A stretch of 61,330 nt of DNA. Source: Bacteroidota bacterium. Its GTDB lineage: Bacteria > Bacteroidota > Bacteroidia > Flavobacteriales > Weeksellaceae. Under the pieces are notes generated by a model. That model saw nothing but the letters and a program-made list of their open reading frames with translations, did not search any database and was not told the DNA's origin. The translations under genes were made by a program, and so were the position numbers. The DNA lies in NCBI GenBank assembly GCA_023458415.1, contig JAEWZO010000049.1:1-61330 (forward strand). Direction: 5' to 3'. Below, in pieces: positions 24,917 through 33,837 of this stretch (its first letter is position 1; each line of letters begins with the position of its first letter).

Positions 24917-25459
24917 TTATAAGCCGTAGACAATACCGATATTCGGGATGAAGCCGCTTCCAAAATAGGAGTTATCTCTGTCGTAAAGCACATTGTACAT
25001 CGCGCCGATCTGCATATAAGTTCTGTTGCCGAGTCTCTGCATGTAACCGCCACCAAGATACAGTGCCGATTCGTCGCCGGAATGTTTGATATCCAGTGAC
25101 TTGTTTCTTTGGTTGATGAAAAAATGCTGGAACATCCCGCTAAGGAAAAAACTTCTGCTGAAATAGTAATTGGCAAACGGACCAACACCCAACATGGTTG
25201 AAGAGTAATACCTGGAATTCGACCAGGTAAAGTTACCTGCTAAACCGGTTTCAAAATTGTCGGAAACTTTGTAGCCAACTCTTGGTGTGATGTACAAAGC
25301 TGTTCCGCCACCGTTCCCAAATGCACCACCTAAGCCTGCATATCCACCGAATGTCCATTTAGAATCGCCTATCTGAGCGGAAGGAAGGTTGGTTCCTATT
25401 TGCGCAAAAGCCGTTGAAAAGGCCATCAATAAAGAAAAGAAGAGAAATTTTTTCATCAT
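24917..25459 (-). CDS. Outer-membrane beta-barrel protein, about 8 strands
   Basis: A 180-aa exported protein with a signal peptide (MMKKFLFFSLLMAFSTAFAQ) and alternating aromatic and polar strands, for example KWTFGGYAGLGGAF and GVGPFANYYFSRSFFLSGMF. It ends with hydrophobic residues (IVYGL), as outer-membrane barrels do. The size suggests an OmpA/OmpX-like 8-stranded barrel. Function unknown. ATG codons at 25459 and 25456 are both possible. A TAAATTTG box lies 34 bases upstream. Confidence 0.8.
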   Translation of the reverse strand: MMKKFLFFSLLMAFSTAFAQIGTNLPSAQIGDSKWTFGGYAGLGGAFGNGGGTALYITPRVGYKVSDNFETGLAGNFTWSNSRYYSSTMLGVGPFANYYFSRSFFLSGMFQHFFINQRNKSLDIKHSGDESALYLGGGYMQRLGNRTYMQIGAMYNVLYDRDNSYFGSGFIPNIGIVYGL

Positions 25460-25493
25460 GTTTTGTTTTTAGTTGTAAGGTCTTTCAATCAGC

Positions 25494-25501
25494 CAAATTT
25501 A
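25494..25501 (-). promoter_or_regulatory. -7 promoter box (TAAATTTG) for the outer-membrane barrel gene
   Basis: An exact minus-strand match, 34 bases upstream of the ATG at 25459. Confidence 0.55.
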
Positions 25502-25544
25502 TACCATAAAATCCACACATAGAAATAATCGTTTTTAATTGTCG

Positions 25545-25552
25545 TAAATTTG
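25545..25552 (+). promoter_or_regulatory. -7 promoter box (TAAATTTG) for mnmA
   Basis: An exact TAnnTTTG match, 40 bases upstream of the mnmA ATG. A small CTTTC/GAAAG inverted repeat lies between them (about 25563-25579). Confidence 0.6.
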
Positions 25553-25592
25553 CAGCCGTAAAACTTTCCCTTAACGAAAGCGTAACAGGATT

Positions 25593-26780
25593 ATGAAAAT
25601 AGTAGTTGGTTTGTCCGGAGGTGTAGATTCCTCTGTAGCCGCATATCTTCTGCAAAAGCAGGGACATGATGTTGTGGGACTTTTTATGAGGAACTGGAAC
25701 GATGCTTCAGTTACTCTGGAAGATGAATGTCCTTGGATTGAAGACAGCAACGATGCTTTAATGGTTGCACAGAAACTGGGAATCCCGTTTCAGGTAATTG
25801 ATATGAGCTACCTTTACAAAGAGCGCATCGTGGATTATATGTTTGCGGAATACGAAAAAGGGCGCACTCCAAATCCGGATGTTCTTTGCAACCGCGAAGT
25901 AAAATTTGATGTTTTTCTGGAAACAGCTTTGGCTTTAGGCGCAGATAAAGTTGCGACCGGCCACTATGCACAGCTCGACTCGTTCACTGATGAAAACGGA
26001 CAGGAAATTTACCAGCTTCTTGCAGGAAAAGATAACAATAAAGATCAGTCGTATTTCCTTTGTCAGCTCAATCAGCAGCAACTTTCGAAAGCATTGTTCC
26101 CGATCGGGAATTTAACCAAACCCGAAGTTCGGGAAATTGCAAAAGAGATCGGATTGGTTACAGCCGGAAAGAAAGATTCGCAAGGATTGTGCTTCATCGG
26201 TAAGGTGAGTTTGCCTCAGTTTCTTCAACAGCAGCTTATTCCAAAAGAAGGTGAAATTGTAGAAATTTTCTCTGATTTTGCAGATTTTCACAAAGAAAAT
26301 CCCGTTTTTTCTTCCAAATTGGATGAATTACAATATCTCTCTCAAAAAATTCAATATAAAAAAGCAGACGGTAAAGTAATCGGAAAACATCAGGGCGCTC
26401 AGTTTTTCACCATTGGCCAAAGCAAAGGTTTAGGAATTGGCGGCCATAAAGAATCCTGTTTCATCGTTTCGCGCGATATGGAAAATAACATTCTTTTCGT
26501 TGGAGAAGGCAAGAATTTTCCTGGGCTCTATCGTTCAGCTTTGAAAATTGAAAACACTGATGTCCATTGGGTTCGTGAAGATCTAAGGTTGAACAATGGT
26601 GAATCGATGGAAGTGATGGCCAGAATTCGCTACAGACAGCCTTTGGAGAAAGCTACGCTTTATCAGTTCGGCGAAGGTTTCTTTATTGAATTTGAGAATC
26701 CACAGTCAGCCATCGCAGAAGGACAATTCGCAGCGTGGTATGTGGAAGAAGAACTTTTAGGAAGCGGAGTTATTAGTTAA
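25593..26780 (+). CDS. mnmA: tRNA-specific 2-thiouridylase MnmA
   Basis: A 395-aa enzyme that thiolates U34 of tRNA(Lys/Glu/Gln), using a sulfur carrier. The PP-loop ATP-pyrophosphatase motif GLSGGVDSSVAAYLL opens the protein. The catalytic cysteines are seen in CNREVKFD and SQGLCFIGK, and the tRNA-binding motif GHYAQL is present. The linker near residue 230 carries an approximately 20-residue insertion (EIFSDFADFHKENPVFSSKL) compared with shorter homologues such as the E. coli enzyme. It is probably monocistronic. Confidence 0.95.
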   Translation: MKIVVGLSGGVDSSVAAYLLQKQGHDVVGLFMRNWNDASVTLEDECPWIEDSNDALMVAQKLGIPFQVIDMSYLYKERIVDYMFAEYEKGRTPNPDVLCNREVKFDVFLETALALGADKVATGHYAQLDSFTDENGQEIYQLLAGKDNNKDQSYFLCQLNQQQLSKALFPIGNLTKPEVREIAKEIGLVTAGKKDSQGLCFIGKVSLPQFLQQQLIPKEGEIVEIFSDFADFHKENPVFSSKLDELQYLSQKIQYKKADGKVIGKHQGAQFFTIGQSKGLGIGGHKESCFIVSRDMENNILFVGEGKNFPGLYRSALKIENTDVHWVREDLRLNNGESMEVMARIRYRQPLEKATLYQFGEGFFIEFENPQSAIAEGQFAAWYVEEELLGSGVIS

Positions 26781-26790
26781 TTATTCGACT

Positions 26791-26976
26791 TTGAAAAGTA
26801 CAGGTCTCAACGCGATTTTTCTCAGCGTACTTTCTTCTTTGTTTTTTGCTGTAACGTTCGTCGGTAACCGCGTGATGTCAGTTGATGGCGGACATTGGGT
26901 GTGGAGTGCTGCATTGCGCTATTTCTGGATGGTTCTTGTAATTATCGGGATGGTTCTGCACAGCTTCTATCACTAA
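26791..26976 (+). pseudogene. Truncated EmrE-like multidrug efflux transporter remnant (N-terminal 61 codons)
   Basis: A 61-codon frame reads LSVLSSLFFAVTFVGNRVM, then GGHWVWSAALRYFWM. This matches the opening helices of the approximately 300-aa multidrug resistance efflux transporter (EmrE) family of Bacteroidota. It then stops at a TAA immediately next to the convergent response regulator gene (0-base gap). The usable start is only TTG. The remaining approximately 80% of the gene is absent here. It is probably a deletion remnant; a functional small membrane protein cannot be excluded. Confidence 0.65.
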
Positions 26977-27726
26977 TCAGCGGGAAATCCACTCCTTAAA
27001 TTCTTTTACTCTTTCGCGGCTCACGGTAATTTCTTCAGTTGGTTGAAACTGCAGTTCCACTTTAAATAAAGGCGAAGTGTGAATGTTTTTAATGTAATCG
27101 ATACTGATAATGTATTGTCTGTTGACCCTGAAAAATTTTGTGCTATCCAGAATAGATTCCAGTTCGTCGAGCGTGAATTCTGTCGGAAAAGCACGTTCCG
27201 AAGTTTGCGCATAGACGATTTTGTTTTCGGAAAAAAAGCATGAAACTTCCTCAACCTGAATGATTTTCAAATTATAACCTATTTTGGAGACAATACGCTT
27301 CAGTTTCGGATTGTTATTCTGAATTAAGTTTTTGAAATTCAGATTATTATAATTCTGGTTTTGCGGAATGAAGGATTTGTATTTTTCAATGGAATTTTGC
27401 AGTTCTTCTTCATCAATTGGTTTCAAAAGGTAATCAACCGAATTGAGTTTAAAAGCTTTCAACGTATAATTATCGAAAGCTGTGGTGTAAATCAGAAAAC
27501 TTTTGGTTGGAATCTTTTCGAAGATGTCAAATGATAGTCCGTCGCCGAGTACTATGTCAGAAAAAATGAGATCAGGATGTTCGTTATTCTGAAAAAAATC
27601 AATTCCCTCTTCTACAGAGTTAATTGTTGCAACTAATTCTAAATCAGGAAATAAACCCAACATTCTTTCAAGTTTTCGTGCTGCAGGTTTTTCATCTTCG
27701 ATGATAAGCGTTCTGATTTTTTCCAT
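26977..27726 (-). CDS. LytTR-family DNA-binding response regulator
   Basis: A 249-aa two-component regulator. The receiver domain (about 1-120) has the acidic pair E10/D11, the phospho-acceptor D57 in FSDIVLGDG, the T/Y region IYTTAFDNYTL, and K in LLKPID. The LytTR DNA-binding domain (about 145-247) has IGYNLKIIQVEEVSCFFSEN and FFRVNRQYIISIDYI. It is the last gene of the kinase-2TM-2TM-regulator operon, starting 9 bases after the second small 2TM gene. Target genes are unknown. Confidence 0.92.
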   Translation of the reverse strand: MEKIRTLIIEDEKPAARKLERMLGLFPDLELVATINSVEEGIDFFQNNEHPDLIFSDIVLGDGLSFDIFEKIPTKSFLIYTTAFDNYTLKAFKLNSVDYLLKPIDEEELQNSIEKYKSFIPQNQNYNNLNFKNLIQNNNPKLKRIVSKIGYNLKIIQVEEVSCFFSENKIVYAQTSERAFPTEFTLDELESILDSTKFFRVNRQYIISIDYIKNIHTSPLFKVELQFQPTEEITVSRERVKEFKEWISR

Positions 27727-27735
27727 TGGTTAAAG

Positions 27736-28011
27736 TTACCTGTTTTTCTTCATGTATTCGCGGATTTTTCTTTCCTCCCAGTCGCGACCGAAAAGAATTC
27801 CCGGAAGAAAAACTGAAAGTCCGTGTGCGGTTAAACCTAATCCCCACATTGCCATACCGAAAACATTTCCTGTTTCATAGGTTTCATTTTGCATATATTT
27901 GGCGAAAATGATTAATGCATTTACCAGGATGAAAATCATAAGGTGAAAGTAAAAACCTTTAATTTCTTTTACCCGCTTTTTTGCGCGCTGATATTTGATG
28001 TTATCTTCCAT
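27736..28011 (-). CDS. 2TM-domain membrane protein (second small copy)
   Basis: A 91-aa protein consisting only of a 2TM domain: an N-terminal basic amphipathic stretch (YQRAKKRVKEIKGFYFHLM), two hydrophobic segments, and the conserved C-terminal motif GRDWEERKIREYMKK. The first 11 bases overlap the preceding small 2TM gene, so it is translationally coupled. Its role is unknown, but it is co-transcribed with a LytS-type kinase and a LytTR regulator. Confidence 0.82.
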   Translation of the reverse strand: MEDNIKYQRAKKRVKEIKGFYFHLMIFILVNALIIFAKYMQNETYETGNVFGMAMWGLGLTAHGLSVFLPGILFGRDWEERKIREYMKKNR

Positions 28012-28300
28012 TTTGCTGATTTTTTTTCATGAGTTTGTTGATTTTTCTTTCTTCCCAGTTGTGTAAAGCTGGAATAAACAGGTAAAGACCGTAAAGCAGC
28101 AGGAAAATCCCCTGCAGAACCAGCATCAGTTCAATATACTCTCTGGAAAAATGAAAAATATTCTGTGCATAATCACGGTAAAGAAGCACGACTGCTATGA
28201 TAATATAGCCCGCTAAAAACCAGTAATAATTAGTGATTTCTTTCACTCTTTTTTGCGCTTTTTTGTACGCAATACTTTTAGTTTCGGTGTTAGTTTCCAT
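28001..28300 (-). CDS. 2TM-domain membrane protein (first small copy)
   Basis: A 99-aa protein with the same layout as its neighbour: AYKKAQKRVKEITNYYWFL, two hydrophobic segments, and the C-terminal HNWEERKINKLMKK. The chosen ATG (28300) lies 2 bases after the kinase stop. A second ATG at 28312 overlaps the kinase stop and would add 4 residues. It overlaps the next 2TM gene by 11 bases. Confidence 0.8.
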   Translation of the reverse strand: METNTETKSIAYKKAQKRVKEITNYYWFLAGYIIIAVVLLYRDYAQNIFHFSREYIELMLVLQGIFLLLYGLYLFIPALHNWEERKINKLMKKNQQNGR

Positions 28301-28302
28301 AG

Positions 28303-29628
28303 TTATTGCCATTTTTTAGATTGTTCTTCTTTCTCCATGTATTTACGGATCTGTTTTTCTTCCCAGTCGCTGCCTATTCCGAAAGTTGATATTCCGTGCG
28401 CCAAAACACCTATTCCCCAACCGAGCATTGGCCAAAAAGCCCACCAATAACTAGGAGAAGTTTGCCAGTTAATAAAGAATAAAAACGGAATAAAAATGCA
28501 GTAAGAAATGAGATTGCCGTAGAAACTTTTCAGTTGCTCTACTCGTTTCGATGCCTTGTCATAAGTCATCATTTCCTGGTTGTTGTCTGTGTTCATAGCT
28601 GTAATTTTTTGTTTTAGAATGGGGATTTTAACTTTAAATGATTCCGGAGATTTTTCTATGAATACATTTCTCTCCGTTAGAATAGAGTAGCGCTGTACAA
28701 TGTTCGAAAGTCCGATTCCTTCACGCTCTTTTACGATGTCCCGTTGCTGCAGATTATTTTCTATAATTAGTTGGTTATCATTGGAATAAATTCTGATTTG
28801 TAGTGGTTTTTGTGAGGTTGCGTAGTTATGTTTTATCGCATTTTCCAATAGAAGCTGCAACGATAGTGGAACCACGAAAGCATTATTTAAATGCTCATCA
28901 ATATTAAATTCAAAATTAACGCTGGCTTCAAACCTGGTTTTTAGCAATTCAGCGTAGGTTTTTGCAAATTCTATTTCTTCTGCAACAGTAACCAGTTCTT
29001 TGTCTTTTTCGTCCAGAACATATCTGTAAATTTTTGACATTCCCGAAGTGAAACGCTGCGCCTGATCCGTGTTTTCGTCAATTAAAGAACTCAAAACATT
29101 TAGCGAGTTGAAAAGAAAATGAGGATCCAGTTGGTTTTTCAAACTCTCGAACTGTGCATTGGCCGATTTTGCAATGATCTTCTGTTCTACAACTTCCTTT
29201 CTGGATGCGTTTTTCCATTCTTCAATAAAGGATTTTGCATGTAATACCGCAGAAACTAAAAGAGCGATGTTCAATACAATCCAGTTGATAACCGCGATTT
29301 TTCCGCGGAAGAAATTTTCCGGATTTTCACCCTGAATAATCACAAAGACAATGTAATTACAGAGCAAGACCAAAACAACGCTTACTAAAAGAGTCGACAC
29401 AATTCCAAGAATTGCACGTACTTTGGTTTGCGTAACCCACGAAAATTTTTGAGATATAAATTTGTTCGCCAAAGAATTACCCATTCCGATGACGAATGTG
29501 TAAAATAATGAGACTGCAAAACTGAGGAATGCGTTTTCAATCGTTTTATCGTGCACAGAAAATGTAAAAATGAACGCTGCGATTACAAACGAAACTGAAA
29601 TTAAAGTATTTATAGATTTTCTGATCAT
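28303..29628 (-). CDS. LytS-type sensor histidine kinase with C-terminal 2TM domain
   Basis: A 441-aa membrane kinase. Four hydrophobic helices (about residues 8-130) form the sensor part. The His_kinase region has H170 in LDPHFLFNSLNVL. The ATPase domain has N263 in LLLENAIKHN and the G-box GIGLSNIVQRY (304-314). Residues about 352-436 are a complete 2TM domain (KASKRVEQLKSFYGNL, two helices, SDWEEKQIRKYM) homologous to the two genes that follow. An in-frame ATG (28596) opens this domain, so it might also be made separately. First gene of the operon. Confidence 0.9.
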   Translation of the reverse strand: MIRKSINTLISVSFVIAAFIFTFSVHDKTIENAFLSFAVSLFYTFVIGMGNSLANKFISQKFSWVTQTKVRAILGIVSTLLVSVVLVLLCNYIVFVIIQGENPENFFRGKIAVINWIVLNIALLVSAVLHAKSFIEEWKNASRKEVVEQKIIAKSANAQFESLKNQLDPHFLFNSLNVLSSLIDENTDQAQRFTSGMSKIYRYVLDEKDKELVTVAEEIEFAKTYAELLKTRFEASVNFEFNIDEHLNNAFVVPLSLQLLLENAIKHNYATSQKPLQIRIYSNDNQLIIENNLQQRDIVKEREGIGLSNIVQRYSILTERNVFIEKSPESFKVKIPILKQKITAMNTDNNQEMMTYDKASKRVEQLKSFYGNLISYCIFIPFLFFINWQTSPSYWWAFWPMLGWGIGVLAHGISTFGIGSDWEEKQIRKYMEKEEQSKKWQ

Positions 29629-29763
29629 TGCTTTTTTACTGATAATAAAGATAGAAACTTTACGGTCTCTCCGATTTTTTTGTAAAGGTATTTTGAAGAA
29701 TCAACGGATAAAAATATTTCTTACTGAACCGTAATTTTTCATCACCGAACCGTAGATAACAAA

Positions 29764-29790
29764 AAAACCACCGGAAATCCCGATGGTTTT
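29764..29790 (-). terminator. Intrinsic terminator of clpC
   Basis: On the minus strand the stem AAAACCA with TGGTTTT has an inner CGG/CCG pairing (one mismatch) and ends in a T run. It separates clpC from the kinase operon. Confidence 0.7.
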
Positions 29791-29809
29791 ATTTAGTTAT
29801 AAGCGTTTT

Positions 29810-32329
29810 TTATTTCGCTTTTTCTTTGGTTTTTTTTGCTGTTCCTTCCAACGCGTCATTGGCTTCGTTCACTTTCAGAACAACGGTTCCGCCTTCTTCA
29901 AGCTGCTTGTTTACCAGCATTTCTGCAAGAAGATCCTCGATGTATTTTTGGATGGCACGTTTCAGCGGTCTTGCGCCATAATCTTTGTCCCAACCTTTTT
30001 CCGAGATAAAATCTTTGGCTTCGTCGGTAAGTTCAACTTTGTAGCCCAGTTTTTCAAGTCGGTTATACACTTTGGAAAGTTCCAGATCGATAATCTTTCT
30101 GATGTCGTTCTGTTCCAGAGAGTTGAAGATTATAATATCGTCAATTCTGTTAAGGAATTCCGGAGCGAAGGCTTTCTTCAAAGCATTCTCAATGGTTCCG
30201 CGTGCACGTGCATCAGTTGTAGATTTCTTCGCTGATGTTCCGAAACCAACTCCATCTCCAAAGTCTTTCAAATCGCGGGTTCCGATGTTTGAAGTAAGAA
30301 TTACAATGGTATTTCTGAAATCAATTTTTCTTCCCAACGAATCTGTTACGTGACCTTCATCCAGGATTTGAAGTAAAATATTGAACACATCCGGATGCGC
30401 TTTTTCAATTTCGTCCAAAAGAACCACCGCGTAAGGTTTTCTTCTAACAGCTTCTGTTAATTGTCCGCCTTCTTCGTAACCAACGTATCCCGGAGGCGCA
30501 CCAACCAATCTCGAAACGGCGAATTTTTCCATATACTCACTCATATCAATGCGGATTAACGCTTCATCAGAATCGAAAAGTTCCCGAGCCATTACTTTCG
30601 CTAACTCTGTTTTACCAACTCCGGTTGTTCCAAGGAAAATAAAAGTACCAATCGGACGGTTAGGGTCTTTCAGTCCGGCGCGGTTTCTTTGGATGGCTTT
30701 CACCACTTTTTTCACTGCATCTTCCTGGCCGATAACTTTTCCGTTAAGGTTTTCGTCCATTTTTGCAAGCTTGTCCAGCTCGTTTTTACCAACTTTGGTT
30801 ACAGGTACTCCGCTCATCATGCTTACAACTTCTGCCACGTTTTCCTCGGTCACCACTTCTTTTTTCTCCTTCACATTTTTGTCCCAGGTTTCCTGTGCAA
30901 GGTTCAGTTCAATCTGCAGTCTTTCCTCTTCATCTTTCAGTTTTCTGGCTTCAAGATAATCCTGAGCTTTTACTGCTTTTTGTTTCTGTTCCTTTATTTC
31001 TTCAATTTGCTTTTCATGCTCGATGATTTCAGTCGGAACCTTCATGTTTTTGATGTAAACACGCGATCCTGCTTCGTCCATCGCATCAATCGCTTTGTCC
31101 GGAAGAAATCTATCGGTAATGTATCTCGATGTTAAATTCACACAGGCAGAAATAGCTTCGTCTGTATAAATAACATTGTGATGGTCTTCGTATTTATCCT
31201 TAATCTGATTCAGAATCTGAATAGTTTCCTCAACCGAAGTTGGCTCAACCATTACTTTCTGGAAACGTCTTTCAAGCGCACCGTCTTTTTCAATGTACTG
31301 TCTGTATTCGTCCAAGGTTGTGGCACCAATGCATTGAATTTCACCTCTTGCTAAAGCAGGTTTAAACATGTTCGATGCGTCCAGACTTCCTGTTGAACTT
31401 CCTGCGCCTACGATGGTGTGAAGCTCGTCGATGAAAAGAATAACGTCACGGTTTTTTTCCAGCTCGGTCATAATCGCTTTCATTCTCTCCTCGAACTGAC
31501 CTCTGTATTTGGTGCCTGCAACCAAACTCGCTAAATCAAGAGTGATAACGCGTTTTCCGTACAGAACTCTGGAAACCTTTTTCTGCTGAATTCTCAACGC
31601 CAAACCTTCTGCGATGGCAGATTTACCAACGCCCGGTTCACCGATGAGCAGCGGATTGTTCTTCTTCCTTCTTGACAAAATTTGCGAAACTCTTTCGATT
31701 TCTTTTTCACGTCCAATTACCGGATCCAGTTTTCCGTCACGAGCCAACGATGTTAAATCTCTTCCGAAATTATCCAAGGTTGGAGTTTTGCTTTTTCCTG
31801 CACCGATATTTCCGGTAGGTTTGCGCATTTGTCCGTAATCTTCGCGCTCTTCATCGTCATCGTACGCACTCATTTTAGGGTTTTGTCCGGAATCTTTAAG
31901 CATCGCCTGATATTGACGTGAAACACGCTCATAATCAATATCATAAGAGCCCAAAATATTTGTGGTCGGGTCTTCTGCTTTGTAAAGAATTCCCAAAAGT
32001 AAATGCACGGTATTTATTTCTGAAGACTGATATTGTCTGCATTCAAGCTCTGATCTTTTCACTGCCTGATCCGCCATTTTTGTAAAAGAAATTTTTTCTG
32101 GTTCCGCAGCAAGTGGGTTGATTCCCGTTGCGGACATGGTTTCAATTTTTCTTTTTATCTGAGTAAGATCGGCACCCAAACTGTTCAGAATATCCTTTGC
32201 AGAATTTTCTGTTTTTATGATGCCCATCAGGAAGTGTTCGGTATTCAGAAACTCGTTTTGCAAACGCCTCGCTTCGTTTCTGCTTTGTTTGAAAACAAGG
32301 TCCAAACCGTTTGAAAATTTGTAGTCCAT
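29810..32329 (-). CDS. clpC: ATP-dependent Clp protease ATP-binding subunit ClpC
   Basis: An 839-aa HSP100 unfoldase that feeds proteins to ClpP. Two Clp_N repeats occupy about residues 1-145. The first AAA+ module has Walker A GEPGVGKSA and Walker B VILFIDELHT. A UVR-like coiled middle segment (ARKLKDEEERLQ, about 445-465) separates it from the second AAA+ module with GTTGVGKTE and VVLLDEIEKAHPDV. This is the ClpC rather than ClpB layout, because the middle segment is short. It is monocistronic, with a TAACTTTG box upstream and a terminator downstream. Confidence 0.95.
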   Translation of the reverse strand: MDYKFSNGLDLVFKQSRNEARRLQNEFLNTEHFLMGIIKTENSAKDILNSLGADLTQIKRKIETMSATGINPLAAEPEKISFTKMADQAVKRSELECRQYQSSEINTVHLLLGILYKAEDPTTNILGSYDIDYERVSRQYQAMLKDSGQNPKMSAYDDDEEREDYGQMRKPTGNIGAGKSKTPTLDNFGRDLTSLARDGKLDPVIGREKEIERVSQILSRRKKNNPLLIGEPGVGKSAIAEGLALRIQQKKVSRVLYGKRVITLDLASLVAGTKYRGQFEERMKAIMTELEKNRDVILFIDELHTIVGAGSSTGSLDASNMFKPALARGEIQCIGATTLDEYRQYIEKDGALERRFQKVMVEPTSVEETIQILNQIKDKYEDHHNVIYTDEAISACVNLTSRYITDRFLPDKAIDAMDEAGSRVYIKNMKVPTEIIEHEKQIEEIKEQKQKAVKAQDYLEARKLKDEEERLQIELNLAQETWDKNVKEKKEVVTEENVAEVVSMMSGVPVTKVGKNELDKLAKMDENLNGKVIGQEDAVKKVVKAIQRNRAGLKDPNRPIGTFIFLGTTGVGKTELAKVMARELFDSDEALIRIDMSEYMEKFAVSRLVGAPPGYVGYEEGGQLTEAVRRKPYAVVLLDEIEKAHPDVFNILLQILDEGHVTDSLGRKIDFRNTIVILTSNIGTRDLKDFGDGVGFGTSAKKSTTDARARGTIENALKKAFAPEFLNRIDDIIIFNSLEQNDIRKIIDLELSKVYNRLEKLGYKVELTDEAKDFISEKGWDKDYGARPLKRAIQKYIEDLLAEMLVNKQLEEGGTVVLKVNEANDALEGTAKKTKEKAK

Positions 32330-32377
32330 ATGCTGTGTTCATTAAGGTAAAGGGATTAAAAATGCTTTACCTCCTAT

Positions 32378-32385
32378 CAAAGTTA
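32378..32385 (-). promoter_or_regulatory. -7 promoter box (TAACTTTG) for clpC
   Basis: An exact minus-strand TAnnTTTG match, 48 bases upstream of the clpC ATG. A GGAGGT stretch lies between box and gene but too far from the ATG to be a typical Shine-Dalgarno. Confidence 0.65.
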
Positions 32386-32453
32386 CAAATACTTTACCAA
32401 AACTTTACTATGACTTTATGGCAGAAAAAATTTTATTTTACGATCTTTTTCTT

Positions 32454-32461
32454 TAGGTTTG
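32454..32461 (+). promoter_or_regulatory. -7 promoter box (TAGGTTTG) for the YgjV-like/glycosyltransferase genes
   Basis: An exact TAnnTTTG match, 22 bases upstream of the ATG at 32484. Confidence 0.6.
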
Positions 32462-32483
32462 TCGCACCTTAAAAATCAACCCA

Positions 32484-32702
32484 ATGACGCCGGAAATCGC
32501 TAATTATGTAGGGTATGCAGCCTCTTTTTTTGTTGTTCTCAGTTTTGTACTGAAAGATATCCGAAAAATCAGGATTGTTAATCTTATCGGCTGTATTCTC
32601 TTTGTTATTTATGGGGTTTTCAGCAATTATCTTTGGCCAATTATAATTCCTAACGCCATACTTTGCGTTATCCAAATTTATCATCTCTTCAAAAAAGCCT
32701 GA
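32484..32702 (+). CDS. Small YgjV-like inner membrane protein
   Basis: A 72-aa protein with three hydrophobic segments: YVGYAASFFVVLSFVL, IVNLIGCILFVIYGVF and IIIPNAILCVIQIYHLF. This pattern (helix, LKDIRKIRIVN loop, helix with G-x-x-L-F-V-I-Y-G) matches small YgjV-type membrane proteins and resembles PQ-loop transporters. Function unknown. It precedes a glycosyltransferase by 8 bases and is probably co-transcribed with it. Confidence 0.7.
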   Translation: MTPEIANYVGYAASFFVVLSFVLKDIRKIRIVNLIGCILFVIYGVFSNYLWPIIIPNAILCVIQIYHLFKKA

Positions 32703-32710
32703 TTGTATAA

Positions 32711-33820
32711 GTGAAAGTCTTAGTAAGCGTTTTCAATAATCTGTATACTGACCAGCGGGTTGAAAAAATTTGCAGGACGCTTCACGAAAACGGATTTGAG
32801 ATTGAACTTATCGGAAATAATTGGGGCGGCGCACCCGAAATGCAAAGACCTTATAAATTCTCAAGAATCAGTCTGAATTCCAAAATTCTACGCTTTGCTT
32901 ATATTGAATTCAACAGGAAACTTTATAAAGAGCTTTTAAAACGCGCCGACCAAAACACAATTCTGCTCAGTAATGATCTCGATACAGTGTTGCCGAATTA
33001 TTTTGCTTCCAAAAAACTGGGAATTCCAATGGTTTTCGACAGCCATGAAATTTTTACTGAAATGCCTTCTGTAAACGGAAGATGGGTGCAGAAAATCTGG
33101 CGACTGGCTGAAAAGTTTACCATTCCCAAACAAAGGTATATGATGACGGCAAGCGAAAGCTACGCTGATTGGTTTGTGAAAAAATATAGAATTGAAAAGC
33201 CTGTTGTCATACAGAATTTTCCAAAAAAAATGGTGCAACATCTAGATTATCAAGAAAATAAACAACGCAAAATAATCTTGTATCAAGGTGTAATCAATCC
33301 GTCGAGAGGTTTAGATAAGGTGATTCCTGCAATGGCTAAAATTGAAAACGCAGAACTTTGGATCGCAGGAGACGGTCCTCAGAAAGAAAATTACCAAAAG
33401 TTAACCGAAAAGCTTTCGCTGCAGAATAAAATAAAGTTCTTGGGAAAACTGCTTCCCGAGGATCTACGAAAAATTACGGTCAACGCTGATGTTGGTTTAA
33501 GCATTGAAGAAAACAATGGCGAAAGTTATTATTATTCACTGCCTAACAAGGTTTCCGATTATATTCAGGCGCGTGTTCCTGTCGTGGTCTCCAATTTTCC
33601 TGAGATGAAAAAAATCGTGGAAAAATATAGGGTAGGCGAAATCATTCAAAATCATTCCGAAGATCAGTTGGTTACTGTTTTACAAAAGGTTTTAAATCAA
33701 GGCAAAAATTTCTATCGAGAGTCGTTGGAAAAGGCCTCTAACGAACTCAATTGGGAGAATGAAGAGCCCAAAATTATTGCACTTTTCGAAAAGGTGAAGC
33801 AGGAAATTTTCCGCGGTTAA
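32711..33820 (+). CDS. GT-B glycosyltransferase, family 4 type
   Basis: A 369-aa glycosyltransferase with a GT4-like fold. The N-terminal domain opens VLVSVFNNLYTDQRVEKI. The C-terminal domain has the sugar-nucleotide region LYQGVINPSRGLDKVI, ELWIAGDGPQKENY, and the E-x7-E-type segment SIEENNGESYYYSLPNKVSDYI. It is probably involved in cell-surface glycan assembly; donor and acceptor are unknown. The start is GTG at 32711, 8 bases after the preceding stop; no ATG lies near. Confidence 0.85.
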   Translation: MKVLVSVFNNLYTDQRVEKICRTLHENGFEIELIGNNWGGAPEMQRPYKFSRISLNSKILRFAYIEFNRKLYKELLKRADQNTILLSNDLDTVLPNYFASKKLGIPMVFDSHEIFTEMPSVNGRWVQKIWRLAEKFTIPKQRYMMTASESYADWFVKKYRIEKPVVIQNFPKKMVQHLDYQENKQRKIILYQGVINPSRGLDKVIPAMAKIENAELWIAGDGPQKENYQKLTEKLSLQNKIKFLGKLLPEDLRKITVNADVGLSIEENNGESYYYSLPNKVSDYIQARVPVVVSNFPEMKKIVEKYRVGEIIQNHSEDQLVTVLQKVLNQGKNFYRESLEKASNELNWENEEPKIIALFEKVKQEIFRG

Positions 33821-33825
33821 TTTTT

Positions 33826-33833
33826 TATCTTTG
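33826..33833 (+). promoter_or_regulatory. -7 promoter box (TATCTTTG) for sufE, leaderless spacing
   Basis: An exact TAnnTTTG match ending 4 bases before the sufE ATG at 33838. In this promoter type transcription starts a few bases downstream of the box, so the mRNA probably begins at or next to the ATG. Confidence 0.65.
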
Positions 33834-33837
33834 CTGC

